A DNA stretch of 64,000 nt from Casuarina equisetifolia. Its lineage: Eukaryota; Streptophyta; Magnoliopsida; Fagales; Casuarinaceae. A program made the translations under genes and the position numbers. The stretch lies in NCBI GenBank assembly GCA_028551475.1, contig CM052358.1, positions 3,164,501 through 3,228,500 of the forward strand, in the 5' to 3' direction. The notes under the pieces were generated by a model. That model was not told where the DNA came from and ran no database searches. It saw only the letters and a program-made list of their open reading frames with translations. This document shows positions 17,936 to 30,599 of the stretch, in pieces (positions within the stretch are counted from its first letter, which is position 1; every line of letters starts with the position of its first letter).

Positions 17936-18704
17936 CTTGAAAATTTGAGAGAGAAATAAAGAATTAGCCTAGGCAATCGAAAAATGTATCCTCCTTTAAA
18001 ACGTGTCACCTACGTTTACGAGATTAACTAAATGATTGGCTTTTTAGTGGCTTCTACGGTAGCTGATAAAACTGGTATAAGAATTCATAAAACACCAAAA
18101 CCATAAAATAAAAAAATAAAAAAATAAAAAAAAAATCTGTGCAGCTTACTTCTTACTGGTGTAGAAGACGTTTTGGACTTAAGATTCAACAATTTTTTAT
18201 TTTACTTTTCTAAATTTCTGGATTCACATGCTAAATAAAAACAGAGTAGGAGACACGCAAATTTTGTTTGGGCAATAACGATGCTATGATTTCAATTGTT
18301 AAGTGACTTTAAGGCTTTGATATTGGTTTTCCACAAATGCTTGACACATCAAGAAGATGGACCGTGGGGACCAAAAAAGTTTTTTGATTGATGAATGGTT
18401 TGTGTTTTAAGTAATTAAGGTGGTGCTTAGTCGAAAATATATTTTGTGTGGCTACAAACTATTGAGGAGGTTGTAGGATAATAAATTTTTCATCTTTTAT
18501 TTTTGTTGAACATGGAAACTTCGTTCAACAAAGCTTTTAATTTAATCTTCATCCTTCTTAGTTTATTAGCTTTTTATCCGGCAATTCTTCTATTATATTG
18601 ATTTCAGCGAGAATCAAAAGGTCTATCATTTAGTGGATGCAAAGGATAATAAAAGAAATAAATCTTTAAGTTTATTGGTAGCTAGGAGGAACAAGAACGT
18701 ATTT

Positions 18705-19630
18705 CTTAGGTGCCATCGGGAAAATTTTGGTTTAGGAGTGAGCAGAAGTTAGTGATCGTTTGGCTCTAATACCAAATCAAAGATTTGGTACTAAGATGGT
18801 TGTGTAGAAGGTTAGTAGTAACACAAGGGTATGTTTATATTAGTAATGAGATAGGGTAGCATCGTAAAGCTTGAAAGAAATCCTTGATGAGGTAAAGGAG
18901 ATGAAGTAGAGAGAGAGAGGTCAAGAAGTCTTGAAGGAAAGCAACACCTTAAAGGACTCAAAGCTAACTATTACATGACACTTACCCCTTATCCCCTTCA
19001 TATCGGAGGAGCTTACAAAAGAGACAAAGATTATTAATACAAAGGAGAAAAAAACACATTAATACAACAAGACTACGATCACGCCAACAAGGCATCAAGT
19101 AATAATATCTTACACCCTTCATAAAGACCATTTAAGACTCATAAAGATAGTAGGATAACAAGATTTAATGCCCTTATGGCCCATGACCATTAAAGCATAG
19201 ATTCTTCTCGATCAGCATCTCAATATTATGAGCAACTTCACTTTAAATCAACATCAGTTCCTCTCACACTCCCACGAGACACGTATTCAAATCCATCAAA
19301 ATCCTTGCTATCCTTAAGTTTCAATGCTCCCGAGCTAAAGGTTCCAATATTGGGATAGGCTATGAGATACCTTGAGAGATCGTGTTCATCTTCATCATCT
19401 TCATAATCTTGCCTTGGCATCATATTGAGGTCTATCAATCTATCATGGCTCATAACTAGAGTTAGAGGAGGAGGAAGAGATGGAATCTCCACCTTTACTG
19501 GTTGTAAGTGCAATATTTGGCGACTTGATCCTTCTTGGGCATAAAGCTCAAATGTCGCACTACCAGGTTGAGCTGGGCCGCTTTGGCTTGAGGATCTACT
19601 TTTTGCCGTGTCTCTAAGATTTGGTGCGTT
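18705..19630 (-). other. Foreign segment replacing the 5' end of gene B, with an unrecognised ORF
   Basis: Left of about 18705 the sequence aligns with intron 1 of gene C (28070-28255). Right of about 19630 it aligns with repeat R. Between them the expected first exon and promoter are missing and an unrelated segment stands instead. It contains most of an open frame at 19238-19693 (- strand, 151 codons). Only the first 20 or so codons come from R. The rest is acidic, with DYEDDEDEHDL near residue 98 and a proline run EIPSLPPPLT near residue 69. I do not recognise the protein; it could be the N-terminal part of a Mutator-like transposon protein, but I see no transposase motif, no terminal repeats and no start of its own. 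Confidence 0.5.
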
Positions 19631-19639
19631 GATATAAAC

Positions 19640-20470
19640 CGCGCAATTAAGCAACCGCGACGTTTGATTCCGAGACGCTTTGTCAGGATGCAACTACGAT
19701 CCAACAGTCAAGAAACTCGGTGTTTTCAATACATTCCAACAAGTCCCATGTACTGTCCAGCCTTCTTTCCCGTTATCCTTTTCTGGGGTATGTTCATTTT
19801 CACTGTAGCTGTCCACACGGTAACATTAAGACTTTTAGGTCCTAAGGAGTAAGACCGAATCAAAATGTACGGCAAGTTCCTGAAAAACAAATTAAATTAC
19901 GCAATTAAGCACGCGACGTTTGAAGTCAGGACGCAACCACGATCCAACCGTCAGGAAAGTCGTTTTGGATGTTTTCAATACTTTCCACAACACGCGGGGA
20001 CTGCGTCCAACCCATCTTTTACGATACATGTTTCTGCGGTATGTTGATTTTCACTGTAGCTGTGTGTACGGACCGGACATACTGTTTGACGCCATCAACC
20101 TCTTAAAATGGTAAGCATTTACAAATGCTTATAACCAATGCATGTTGAAGGGAGAAACGCTTCCCATACTCTTTCCTTGCAAACTTATTTTTCCTGCTGT
20201 TTGAACGCTGGGTTACTTTGATCCAGTGTAAGTCTTTGCAACTTAGCGGAGTCATATTACGCTGGATCTAGGAGCTTTTTGCTATAGATCTAGAGAATTA
20301 CAAATATCTTGAATAGAAATTCAAGGGGCAAGATCAGTTTTGAATGAATTCTGGACCTTCCCTTCACTGTTTTTTATTGCAAGTGAGCTACGTGAGTGTT
20401 TATGTCGCTGACAAGACCACTTGATGGAATGTGGAGGGAAGTGGCCATTATATAGGATTTCCAGAGGGTA
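19640..20470. repeat. Upstream repeat R, copy 2
   Basis: This copy lies on the 5' side of gene B and contains two partial core units. The first begins near 19640 with GCGCAATTAAG and reaches a TCACTGTAGCTGT word near 19800; the second begins near 19890 and runs on to the ACTTTGATCCAGTG landmark near 20214. No coding potential is evident. Confidence 0.65.
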
Positions 20471-21103
20471 GGCCACTTGGTTCACCAATTTCTTGGTTTT
20501 AAGGTGAGTTCGATACTCTTTCAAATATAAGTATTTTTCCTTTTCGTCAACTTTTGAACAATTTTTTATTTTTTTTTACTCGCATGATTTAATATCAGGC
20601 CAAAATCATTGAAATTCCATCTCCTAAGATAAAGGATAGAAATTTCTAGCGCTGCAACAGGGTTTTTGGAATAAGTGCTACAGCTAGATTATACCTTCCA
20701 TGGGTCGATGGCATATTCTTCTTTTCTTGCTCAAAGCTAAATAAGATGATGACAAACTAAGATCAGTGTCTACTGCCTGAAGGTGGTTTTCACTGGGACA
20801 TATTGTGTGCCAAAATATAGAGCCATTGTACTAGTCAATCTAGAGCGTCTAGCACTCACCTATCAATAAATGAATAAATGACAATGCATCTAATTAAAAG
20901 AGATCATAGAAGCACATTAGGCGACAAATTCTGCATCATTATTGTACAATAATTCAATAGCAAGCAACATGATAAATCCATACAAATGCTAACTCGATAA
21001 AGGCATAAACGATAATGTGCTAAGCTTTTGACAAAGACTAATGGAAGACAAACCAATTATCATATTACATAGAAGGAACTCTGGATCCTAGCTTGTTTAA
21101 TAA
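20470..21103 (-). other. 3' flank of gene C
   Basis: A short version of the 3'-flank module, alignable with 50700-51240 and 11770-12312 (the CTACAGC(C/T)AGATT word near 20680, then the CATGGGTCGATGG text near 20700). Compared with the flanks of B and D it lacks the decayed transmembrane exon. No gene is seen. Confidence 0.5.
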
Positions 21104-24100
21104 TTACCTAGCATGGGGAGCAATTCCAGACTCAAGCTGTAAGCCTCTAGTCTCCATACTTTGACTTCTTTGATGAGCCAAACATTCCTTGAGTTCCGCC
21201 AATACATGACTCATGTCTGGCCTTTGGTTTGTAGATGGTGGTGTGCATGACATGGCTATCTCTAGAACTTTCCATGCAGAATTGGTGTTAAATTCTCCTT
21301 CTAACCTTGGATCAACAATGTTTTGAATATCACCTCTTTCAATTAGAGGCTTTATCCATTCAAGTATGTGATTGTTTCCCATAGGACCTCTTATTATTGC
21401 AGAGTGACCAGTGATGAGCTCCAGTAGAATGATTCCAAAGCTATATACATCACTTTTCTTGTTAAAGATTCCAAATGGTTGAAATCTTTAGGTGAAAAAA
21501 AATTAATTAGATAAATGATAGAAACTCAAAGCTTAATTTAATGCTTAATTATATTTTGATTACATTCTTGTCTTATTTAGTGAGATAATGCTAATTGCTT
21601 TAACATTAAATAATTGCTATTGGCATATTCATGCTTTAAACAAGCAAAATTGGTAAAAAAAATAATAATAATAAGTGAACGAGGCATACAAATTCAATAA
21701 GGTCTACTTTTTCTAAAACATTAACATTTCTCTAAACTTTTCGTCTTTATTTAAGATTAAATCATAAATTGGGTAGATTTTGAACTAATAGGAACTTGGA
21801 GATTAGCACTGCAATCCTCATAGATAGAATATATCAAGCATTAGAATTTTTGTAATAACAAACTTAACATGATACAAATTTATTAGGATGTGTGTATATG
21901 ATACATAAATGCATTCAAGTAGTAGGTTTAATACTTACTGAGCATCAAGGTACCCTAATGTACCAGCTGGACGAGTTGACACATGAGTGGCATGTTCAGT
22001 TGAAAAGGCTCTAGAAAGTCCAAAATCAGCTATCTTGGCTTGCATGTATTCATCTAATAAAATGTTGGAAGCTTTCATATCTCTGTGAATTATAGGTGGC
22101 TTGCACCCATTGTGCAAATACTCCAACCCTAAGATTACATTGTACACCATTGTTAGCTTGTTTAAATAAAATCCATATCAGATTTGAATACTCATGTAAT
22201 TAATTTGTTTACAAACCATGTGCTGCATCCTCTGCAATATGAAGTCTCTCACTCCATTTCAAGACACGCGTGTTGGTTACTGCTTTAGAAACACATCGAA
22301 TTATCTCATCAGTTGTGCTATAATTGGGAACTGCCCAATTTTTCAATTATGTAAGAAAATAAAAATATTCACTGGATATTTATGAAACATATATATTAAT
22401 AATCCTAATGAATGAGATCGGGATATGGTTTCTTTTAAAGCTTAGGTTTGGCTAATTGGCACTGCATGTCTACATTTTTGTTCCTTTTGGGCCTGATTTT
22501 GTTTGATGTTTTCTACCTTAATCAGTAAGAGACTAGCTTGGTCTTTGACTGTATGTGGGTTTTCAATTTTTTTTCTTTTGTTTTTTCCTCCCTAATATTT
22601 TTATATATAGCAATGCAGTTACTTTACAACGTACAAGATCGGTAGGTTTCAAAGGTGGCGCCCAACTATGTTTAATGATAAGATCATGCAATCTTGGAAT
22701 GGCAAGCATTTGGGACAACTGTTATATCTTCTAGGATGGCCTGTTGTAGCTAGCAGTCTGTGAAGTGCAGTAACGGAATTGTACCAAGCTTTGCCCTACT
22801 TCTGATTAAAAAAGGGAAACTTAAGTGTGGCTCTCAGGATACGGAGCCTTTGGCTGTAAATACCTGATAAATGTTGCTGCAGGTTGCCATTGGCCATGTA
22901 CTCATATATCAGTGCCTTGTTTTCACCCTCGTCACAGTATCCAACAAGTGAAACCAAGTTTCTGTGATGAACTACCGTCAAGAGTTGTGCCTGCATTTGA
23001 AAATGGTGCTTCATTTAGTTTTTGAATCCTTGAAGTAAATGAAAGCACTAATTGCAACATTAAATCTGACCTCTGCTTCAAATTCCTTATACCCTTGCTT
23101 TGATGAAGGAGAGAGCAATTTCACGGCAACTTTAGTGTCATCGGTCAATGTGCCAAGGTACACACTTCCGAATCCTCCTACTCCGATGATTGTCTCAAAG
23201 TTATTAGTTATTTTCACAACTTCAGAGTAGCTATACCGTCGATCTTTTGATTTGATATTGGATCTGACAATCATATCTACAACAAGGAAGATCAGAACAT
23301 AAGCGAAATGAACCAGTTCACTAGAATATGTTTCAACCTTGCATGTGAATTTTGTAATCATCGCCCATGTTTGTGCCACTAAATCTATTTTTCCACGTGC
23401 TGACGTTACTAGGATTAAATCAGTAACCCATTGATCCTAATTAGGATATGCAAATCAAATCTCAAGCCTAAGCCACCGAAGCCTTGTGCAAGTTTAAATA
23501 TTTTGTTTTTCAATCTTCAAATCATTTTTCATAACTTGAACCCGTGGAGTATTATTGGAAAAATAAGATTGCAGAAGCAGAAAATGAAGAAAGAAATACC
23601 TTCACGTCTTTTCCTTCTATAAATAGCCAGAGCAGTAAAGATGAGGAGAAGGAGCAGGACGAGGACCAGGTCCACTACAGCCGATGCAAGAACCGGAATC
23701 AGAAACGCATTTTTCTTCTTTCTCTTGCATGGAGCTACCAGGCAAAGACCTGGATTTTCGTCGAACCTTGCATAAAGTGCATCAGGTAAGATCGCACGTT
23801 AAATATGTCATTAAAAATAGTTGATTATGTCATAAAGCAATAAGAATAACCATTGGAACTACAGAGGAAGTTTATATCTCTGGGGAAATGAAGTCATGCT
23901 TTTCTAGCATTTATAATGTAAAGTAAGCAATTGTAAGGGAAAAGATGAAAAGAATGAGAGAAAAGGATAATTCAAATTATCTTTATTAGCATTTGGAGAA
24001 AATTAAGCCTTTAAGGTAGGAAGGGAAGCTAACCTCAGATCCAATCTCCCATCCTTCGACTTTGCTAAGAGAGCCTCAGGAACTGAACCTGTGAGGTTGT

Positions 24101-27100
24101 TACCCCTTACATCACTGCAAACATAGTGTTAAGCAAATCAATTCAATTTCCCAAGTTGGTAGGTTCACAATACCAAGCTCAACAACTTACAGGGTGCTCA
24201 AGTATGACAATTCTGCCAAAACCTCTAGCAGTGGCCCAGTTATGTTATTATATGATAAATTCCTGAAATGAAAAGAGTTAAGACAATTTGGAATAAAGAT
24301 ATTCATAAATTTTAAGCCACAACATTTATTTGTTGTTTGCTATCTTGATATTAAAATTACAAGACTTCCATACAACTATGACACTTTTGGAGTAAAAGCT
24401 CCCGGTATCAAATCCCATAACAATTTTGCTCTTCAAATATTAACACCTTCAGCCATCCAGATATCCATCTTGCCAATAAGTAACGTTAAGCTGGAAAATG
24501 GCATTGTTGAACGTGTCGGTGTCTTGGTAGCACAACTATATTGTGACCGAATTCTAGTTAGGTGTCAAATTTTAAATTAGGACTCACAAATATTGTAATG
24601 CTTTGAGATTGGAGAACGAAGTTGAGATCTGTCCCGACATTTTGCTTGAACCCAAGTTCCTGCTTGCAATAAGAATAAGTTGCAGTAAGAATAAAGTTAT
24701 CCTGGGGAGGCACGTTCTATAGAAAAAAGAACGAAGTGTTTGGACATTTCATCAACAAGAACTCTTCTTTTTGTTTTTTTTTATCCACGTTCAAAATTAT
24801 TAGAATGCCTGGAAGAAATCTTCTCGTTTGCTTTGGTTGAACATGAAAGGAGCCTTCTCTATGACCCATCTCATAGAATAACAGTGCATTTTCATCCCTG
24901 TACATATGAAGATCCACCCAATGTGACGGCCTTAGGGTCAAGGAAGGCTTTCTCCTCCGATGAACAGTACAGTGATTGAAAACTTAAAACATGCACGTGC
25001 AAAAGTTTGACGTCTTGTCAGCAGGTGGTTGGCAACCGCCAATTTTGGATAATTGGATTTGACACCTCTACCCCGGACCCCCTCACTTGAAAAAAATAAA
25101 TAACAATGACATCTTGGAAATATACTCACAGTGAAATGATTCTTGGAGGAGTTTCGTCATTGCACTGCAAACCATCCCATGAGTAGTCACTTGGAACACA
25201 TGGATCGCCTTGCCATTGTTTAGTTACATTGTACAGTTTCTTTATCTCCATGATAGCTTCAACTGATATTTTTAATTAAAAAATCGTAGTTAAATGGTTG
25301 ATTCAAAGAGAAAGCGCTAAAGGGGGAGGAAGAACTCGAAATGCATGTAATCATCTAGGAGTACAAGAAGTTGGAATGAATAATTTGCAGCAGTTTCACA
25401 GACATGCCCTTCCTATGCAATGAATTATATGTGCATATGATATTTACGTCATATTCTTTGCAAAGAGAGAAATGCATACCGTCGTCTATGAAAGTAGGTT
25501 TATTTGAGAGTTCTTTGATCTCAAAAATCTCAAAGGCGTTGAGGATTGGTGGAAGCTCAGTATCCCCAGCCGAACTTATCGAAAAGGAAAGCCGCCCTTT
25601 AGAAATTGGAGGATCATCTTGGACTATGGTAACTGATTTCAGATATTCAAGTTTAACAGATTCTGCCACAACATTGTGGTCACCGTTCAAACGAATTGTC
25701 AATTCCCTCTGCTTCCCCGCCTCAAGTTTCTCAATCTCAGCAAAGTGGAAGTAAACATATGCTTTAGCATCTGGATCTATAAAAAACCACTCGTAGATCA
25801 AGGGAATGCTGGCATTCCGTGTTTTGGCCGCAGTCCTCATCACTTCGTCTGGCAGTTCATACGCATAACCGATGCTCTGGCTGTAAATGGCAGCATTCGT
25901 AGAAATTGAAACTGAACCATTAAATTTTTCAGGCACCCAGATGCGATCATAAACATCGGTTGGATACCTAAAGGAGAGATTTTTTAGATCGAGTCAGAAA
26001 AAAACGATATTGGAACAACCGATTTACTTGAACAAGGTAAGTGTAACTGAAAGTGCTGTTGCCACCAAAAAGTGAAGGAGGCTCACTTTTCTTACAGGTG
26101 ACACGGGATTTACGTATGTTTCAAAGTTTAAAGAGGTAAGAATTATGTTAGTATCTATGTTTCGTTTTCCATGAAGTGAGATGAAAATTAACCTACGTGA
26201 TCAATTTTAATTGGAATTATTTATCTATCTATCTATCTATCTATATATATATATATAAATTTCACATCAGAAAAAATATTAGAAAAAAACTAATTATGCA
26301 CATGACAAAGCAATCTCTTTGTCCATAAATGGACCAGGCACAATAAAGGATTGTAGGCCATCATAGCCAAGGGGACAAATTCTCTAGCTTAATTATGGAA
26401 AAATATAATTATGCTCCATGCAGACTCTGATCATAAGTACGGAGGTGGATCCTTTGTGGTCAAGAAGGCCATAGTCGATCTTTTTTGTACTTGAATCCTT
26501 TTTATCTAAAAGGAACAAGCATTTTATCTTAAATTTGGTGGAATATTGCAATGTAAAAAAAAATTATGTGATATGATTTTTATTCAACTTGACCAAAAAT
26601 ATCAATAAAGAGAATAACTTCAAAATGTTGCATAGTTTAAGAATAAAAATTGTTTCATCATAGAGTTTGAAAATGTTTACAAATCAAATAAATTTTGTAG
26701 ATAATAAGTCTAATTCCTAAAAAGCAAAAGATCTTAGATGTAATAAGAATGAACAAACTCTTTTTTTTTTTGATAAAAATGTAAGGATGTATTAATAAAA
26801 GATAGTATATAAAAGTATAAAGGTTTACCTCAACGTTACAAGAATTATAAAAACTGTGAAAAGATGGATATTTTTGTTTAAAAAAGAGAAAAGAAAAAAA
26901 AAAAAGGCAAAATGAACATGATTTGGAGATGGTTTAAGTAAATCACCTGATATTTAATTCACTTTCCCTACCAACATCATATTGCCATACGTTTGCCATT
27001 GCTCCAGCCTCAGTGTGATGAATGGAATAATCCAAAGTCCGTAATTCCAATGTTGTAATATAGGGTGTTCCTTTATCAGTGTTGACAAGACACACATCCA

Positions 27101-29457
27101 TATAGTCCGTAGAGGGAACATGAATAACATTACAAGTTGCCTCATCTGAATCAATAGTTTGCCATTTGTTAACCCCAAGATATAGATCAAATTCTGGACG
27201 CATGTTCTTGTGATCATAATTCCCATACACGAACCTCGCTCTAATCATATAAGTATTGTGTCTTCCTTGCTCTGGTCTGAGGGTGTAACAATTCCTTCTT
27301 CCATTTGGAAAACTCCTCAATACAGTTGCCCATCGTGGATATTCATCAATCGCATCAAGAGATATCGTAGCGGTTTTCCAGTATCTATAAGTTCTTTATC
27401 TGACATGTAAGGAATATTCGTTGTTTCATCTATATGATCTTCACTGCTGCCACAATCAATGGTAATGAAACCTTGAAATTTTTTGATAGAAAAATAAAGA
27501 ATTAGCCCTCTCAATCGATATGGTATCTACCTATAAAAATGTCACACAAGTTTACGAGATCAACTAAATGAGTGGCTTGTTTCTATGGCTTCTAAGGTAG
27601 CTGATAATACTGGATCATAATTCATAGAACACCAAAACCGAAAAAAGAAAAATACTCAGTGGCGTACTCCCTACTAGTGTAGAAGACATGTTTTGGATTT
27701 AAGATTTAACACAACTTTTTGTGAACTTCAAGACTCACATGCTAAATAAAAACAGAGTAGGAGACGTGCAGTTTTTTCTTGGCAAGAACGATGCTAAGAT
27801 TTCAATTGTCAAGTGCCTGTAAGGTTTTGATATCTATTATTTGGCGAATAAATGTCTCTAATATTGGTTGTCTAAAGAATAAGAGTCAAGACCAAATGTT
27901 TTATATGAATGCTTGATCATCTAAAAAAGATGGACCATAGGGAACCAGAAATTTTTTGATTGATGAATGGTTGGATTTTTAAGCAATTAAGGTGCTGCTC
28001 GATCGAAAATATATTTTGTGTGGCTACGAACTCTTGAAGAGATTGTAAATTTTTCATTTTTGTTTTTTTCAAACATGTAAACATCATTCAACAAAGCTTT
28101 TAATTTAATCTTCACCCTTCTTAGTTTATAATTTTTTTTCCAGAAATTCTTCTGTTTTCATGATTTCAGCTTCAATCAAGAGGTTCATCATTCAGTGTAT
28201 GTAAAGGATAATAAAAGATGTAAATCTTCAAGTTCATTGGCAGCTAAGAGAAACGAGAGCATATCTGGACATTGCTAACATGTTCCATAATATTGAATGG
28301 AGGCTGACTCCGTTTTGTTAAGCAATTCTAGAAACTTCCAGGTTTTCCATCAATCAAGAAGTTTTTCGATTCCAGACTGTGCATGATCGTGGAAAGGGTT
28401 CTTGGAAATGTTTATCTTGAAAAGGTTGCTTAGAATATCATTGACTTGAAGACGACCAATACGTGTACACACTCAGGACGAAAAGAAAGACATGTGAATA
28501 TATGGGCCTTTCAAAAGAGCAATTTTGCAGGTTGACAAGTTCGGATTGTTGAACATAGTGCGCAAAGAACACTTTGCGGAGTTTTTGGTTGTTTTCTTTT
28601 CTTTTCTTTTCTTTTCTTTTCTTTTCTTTTCTTTTTTGTAGGTATTTTTTTGGTAGTTTTTTTTTTTTAATCAAAGCATTCACCGCTGTTTTAGTCCCGT
28701 TCTTTCCCTTTTTTTTCTTATCTTCCCTAATTACATAAGTTATACTAATCCTGTGAAAAAACAAGGTTTGATGTATCTACAGATTTGCAAGTCATCTTGA
28801 GACTATTTCAATTTTTACCTAGACAAGCCACCTGGATTTATTCCTGAGTCTTGAAAAATTAAGGCTTTAAAATGTTTTGGAGAAGGAAAAACTTTTAACT
28901 TGAAATTAGGAAAAGAAGTTTGTTCAGCATTAGTTTCATTTGCTTTGGCTTTCTAGCCAAGCCAAAGTTGGTTGTGTTGGGGGGTGTGTGTTAGGGGTGG
29001 GCGCGTTCTGCAAAAAGCACTCTATTCACAGTTAATGAATTATAAATCAGAAATATAAGTTCCATTCTTAAAAGTTTCTTCTCTCTCAATTTTATCATAC
29101 TCTTTATTATTAATTCTGTTATTTTACATCCAACTTCTTATGGCTCTGGATCACCGCAAAGATTTATAAAAGGAATGGTCTTGTGCAGTACTAGCGTCAA
29201 TGGTATTACTACAGGAAAGCATGCGAACTATTTGGCATGCGCCAAAGAAAAGATAAATAATATAGAGTAAGTTCACTAAATTTTCAAGATTAATCTTCAT
29301 ACTTACCTGGAATGGCATCGGCAAGTTTTCTTCCAGCATGTTGATTGTCTCCGGCAGCTGGTTTGGAGACGCCAAGAACACCAATCACCAGAACAAAGAA
29401 GGACCACGCTATCAAAATGGAAACAAATTGTGGTTCATCATCCACGTTGTTCTTCAT
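21104..29457 (-). CDS. Gene C: malectin-like LRR receptor kinase, nearly intact (one frameshift)
   Basis: Thirteen exons on the - strand: 29307-29457 ([14 protein letters not shown], signal peptide), 26947-27471 and 25480-25967 (malectin-like), 25130-25262 (GDPC), 24588-24659, 24191-24262 and 24034-24114 (LRR), 23600-23766 (transmembrane), 23071-23276 (P-loop [12 protein letters not shown]), 22864-22990, 22217-22279, 21939-22128 (HRDMK, DFG) and 21104-21485 (C-lobe, ends GIAPHAR). All borders are GT/AG. The exon sum is 2657 nt, one short of a multiple of three. The second exon is 525 nt where B, D and E have 526, and the missing base lies at the A run near 27374-27379, after KELIDTG. Read as it stands, translation stops at 27317-27319. 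Otherwise an 885-residue RD-type receptor kinase would result. It may be a recently lost gene, an allele, or a sequencing error in a homopolymer. A TATA-like box lies about 90 bp upstream. Confidence 0.8.
26221..26258. repeat. (TCTA)n-(TA)n microsatellite
   Basis: Six TATC/TCTA units pass into a TA run, inside the intron between the two malectin exons of gene C. The other genes lack it at this place. Confidence 0.9.
26761..26878 (-). mobile_element. LINE 3'-end fragment in an intron of gene C
   Basis: Read on the - strand, about 118 bp end in TTAATACATCCTTACATTTT and an A tail, homologous to the 3' end of the LINE at 31741-32718. It replaces about 160 bp of intron that B retains (17175-17335), and lies in the same transcriptional sense as gene C. 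Confidence 0.65.
28592..28637. repeat. (CTTTT)n microsatellite
   Basis: A pyrimidine pentanucleotide repeat in intron 1 of gene C; in the sense of the gene it reads (AAAAG)n. Confidence 0.9.
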
Positions 29458-29546
29458 CCCTTTATCAAATCTCAGTTCAGCTAGTGTGCCCACTTAATTC
29501 GAAGAAGGATGAGAAGCTCTTCAGGGAAGTGAGTGCTTTGCAATAA

Positions 29547-29554
29547 TTTAAATA
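29547..29554 (-). promoter_or_regulatory. TATA-like box of gene C
   Basis: On the - strand the word TATTTAAA lies 90 bases upstream of the ATG of gene C. Gene E has TATAAAAG at 89 bases and gene D has TATTAAAA at about 94 bases upstream in alignable sequence, so the position is conserved. Confidence 0.5.
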
Positions 29555-29557
29555 GCT

Positions 29558-30599
29558 AGTTTCGACGAAGTAGAAAGGGTCGTTAGACTACCTCCGAGTC
29601 TTCCCACTAGTCTCCCAGTTAGTTTCTGTTAACTTTCGCTCACATTTGTAACTGTCAACCACGTCCAACCTCATTTAATGCTCGCCTTGCCACCCAAGTC
29701 CAACTACATTTAACACTTAGAAGACAACCAAGCAACCTTTTGTTGATCAATTCATCATTTATCTTCCATGCCGACCAGAATCCGGCGCCAAGATATGCTG
29801 GTGAAGAATATAGGCAGTGTTAAGTTGGTGACTTACTTTAATAAGTATGAATGTTTTGTGTTTAAAGCACACAAAGAGTTGAGAGAGAAAAATATATGGA
29901 GAAAGATATAGTGTTGTAAGTAAATTTAGAAAGAATAAAAACAGTTGTATATATTGTGAGAGGTAGGTTTGAGGTTTGGGTTTGGGTTTGAAAGAAATAC
30001 CGTATAGTATTTTTAATTTGCAACAATATAATTATTCCTTGAGGCTAGTGCTCCATCAATACTAAATTCATTCAGTCTTTGATTCCAAATATAACTATGA
30101 TGAATTATTATAATATTTCTCAGATGGTATACTTTATTTCGATTTAAATTATTTTTCATTGTCTCCTCTTAGATAAGAAATTAATTGCGGAGCTGAATGT
30201 GTTTGATCCTATCTTAAAGACTTTTCTTTTTATCTTTTTCCCTTGTTAAGGGCATATAATATTAGGCTGGGTTGGGCTTATGCCCTCCTTTAATCCCAAC
30301 AAGATACAATTTTCATCCCAATTTTTATTAATAAAATATGTCAATATACTTCCTTGTTTATAAAAAATAACAAATAAAAATTGAAAAACAGTAAAATTAT
30401 TCTTCTAGTTCTACATGGACGTAGGCTTAAATTAAGTTGAATAACATAAGTATGTGTGTTCTTCTAGTTTTTATTGTCTTAACTTACTTCTCAAATATCT
30501 CAAATTCAAGCTATGTTAAATATTTTGATGAGATACTATTCATGTGAATGTCTTTTCTTTACATTTGAATCTGGAAGTGTTTGTTCTCTGAGTTAAATC
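29558..30599. other. Upstream region of gene C, no gene seen
   Basis: This is AT-rich intergenic sequence. Its first 120 bp align with the upstream regions of D and E. From about 29600 to 30600 I see no gene, no repeat shared with the rest of the window and no clear regulatory site. Confidence 0.4.
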
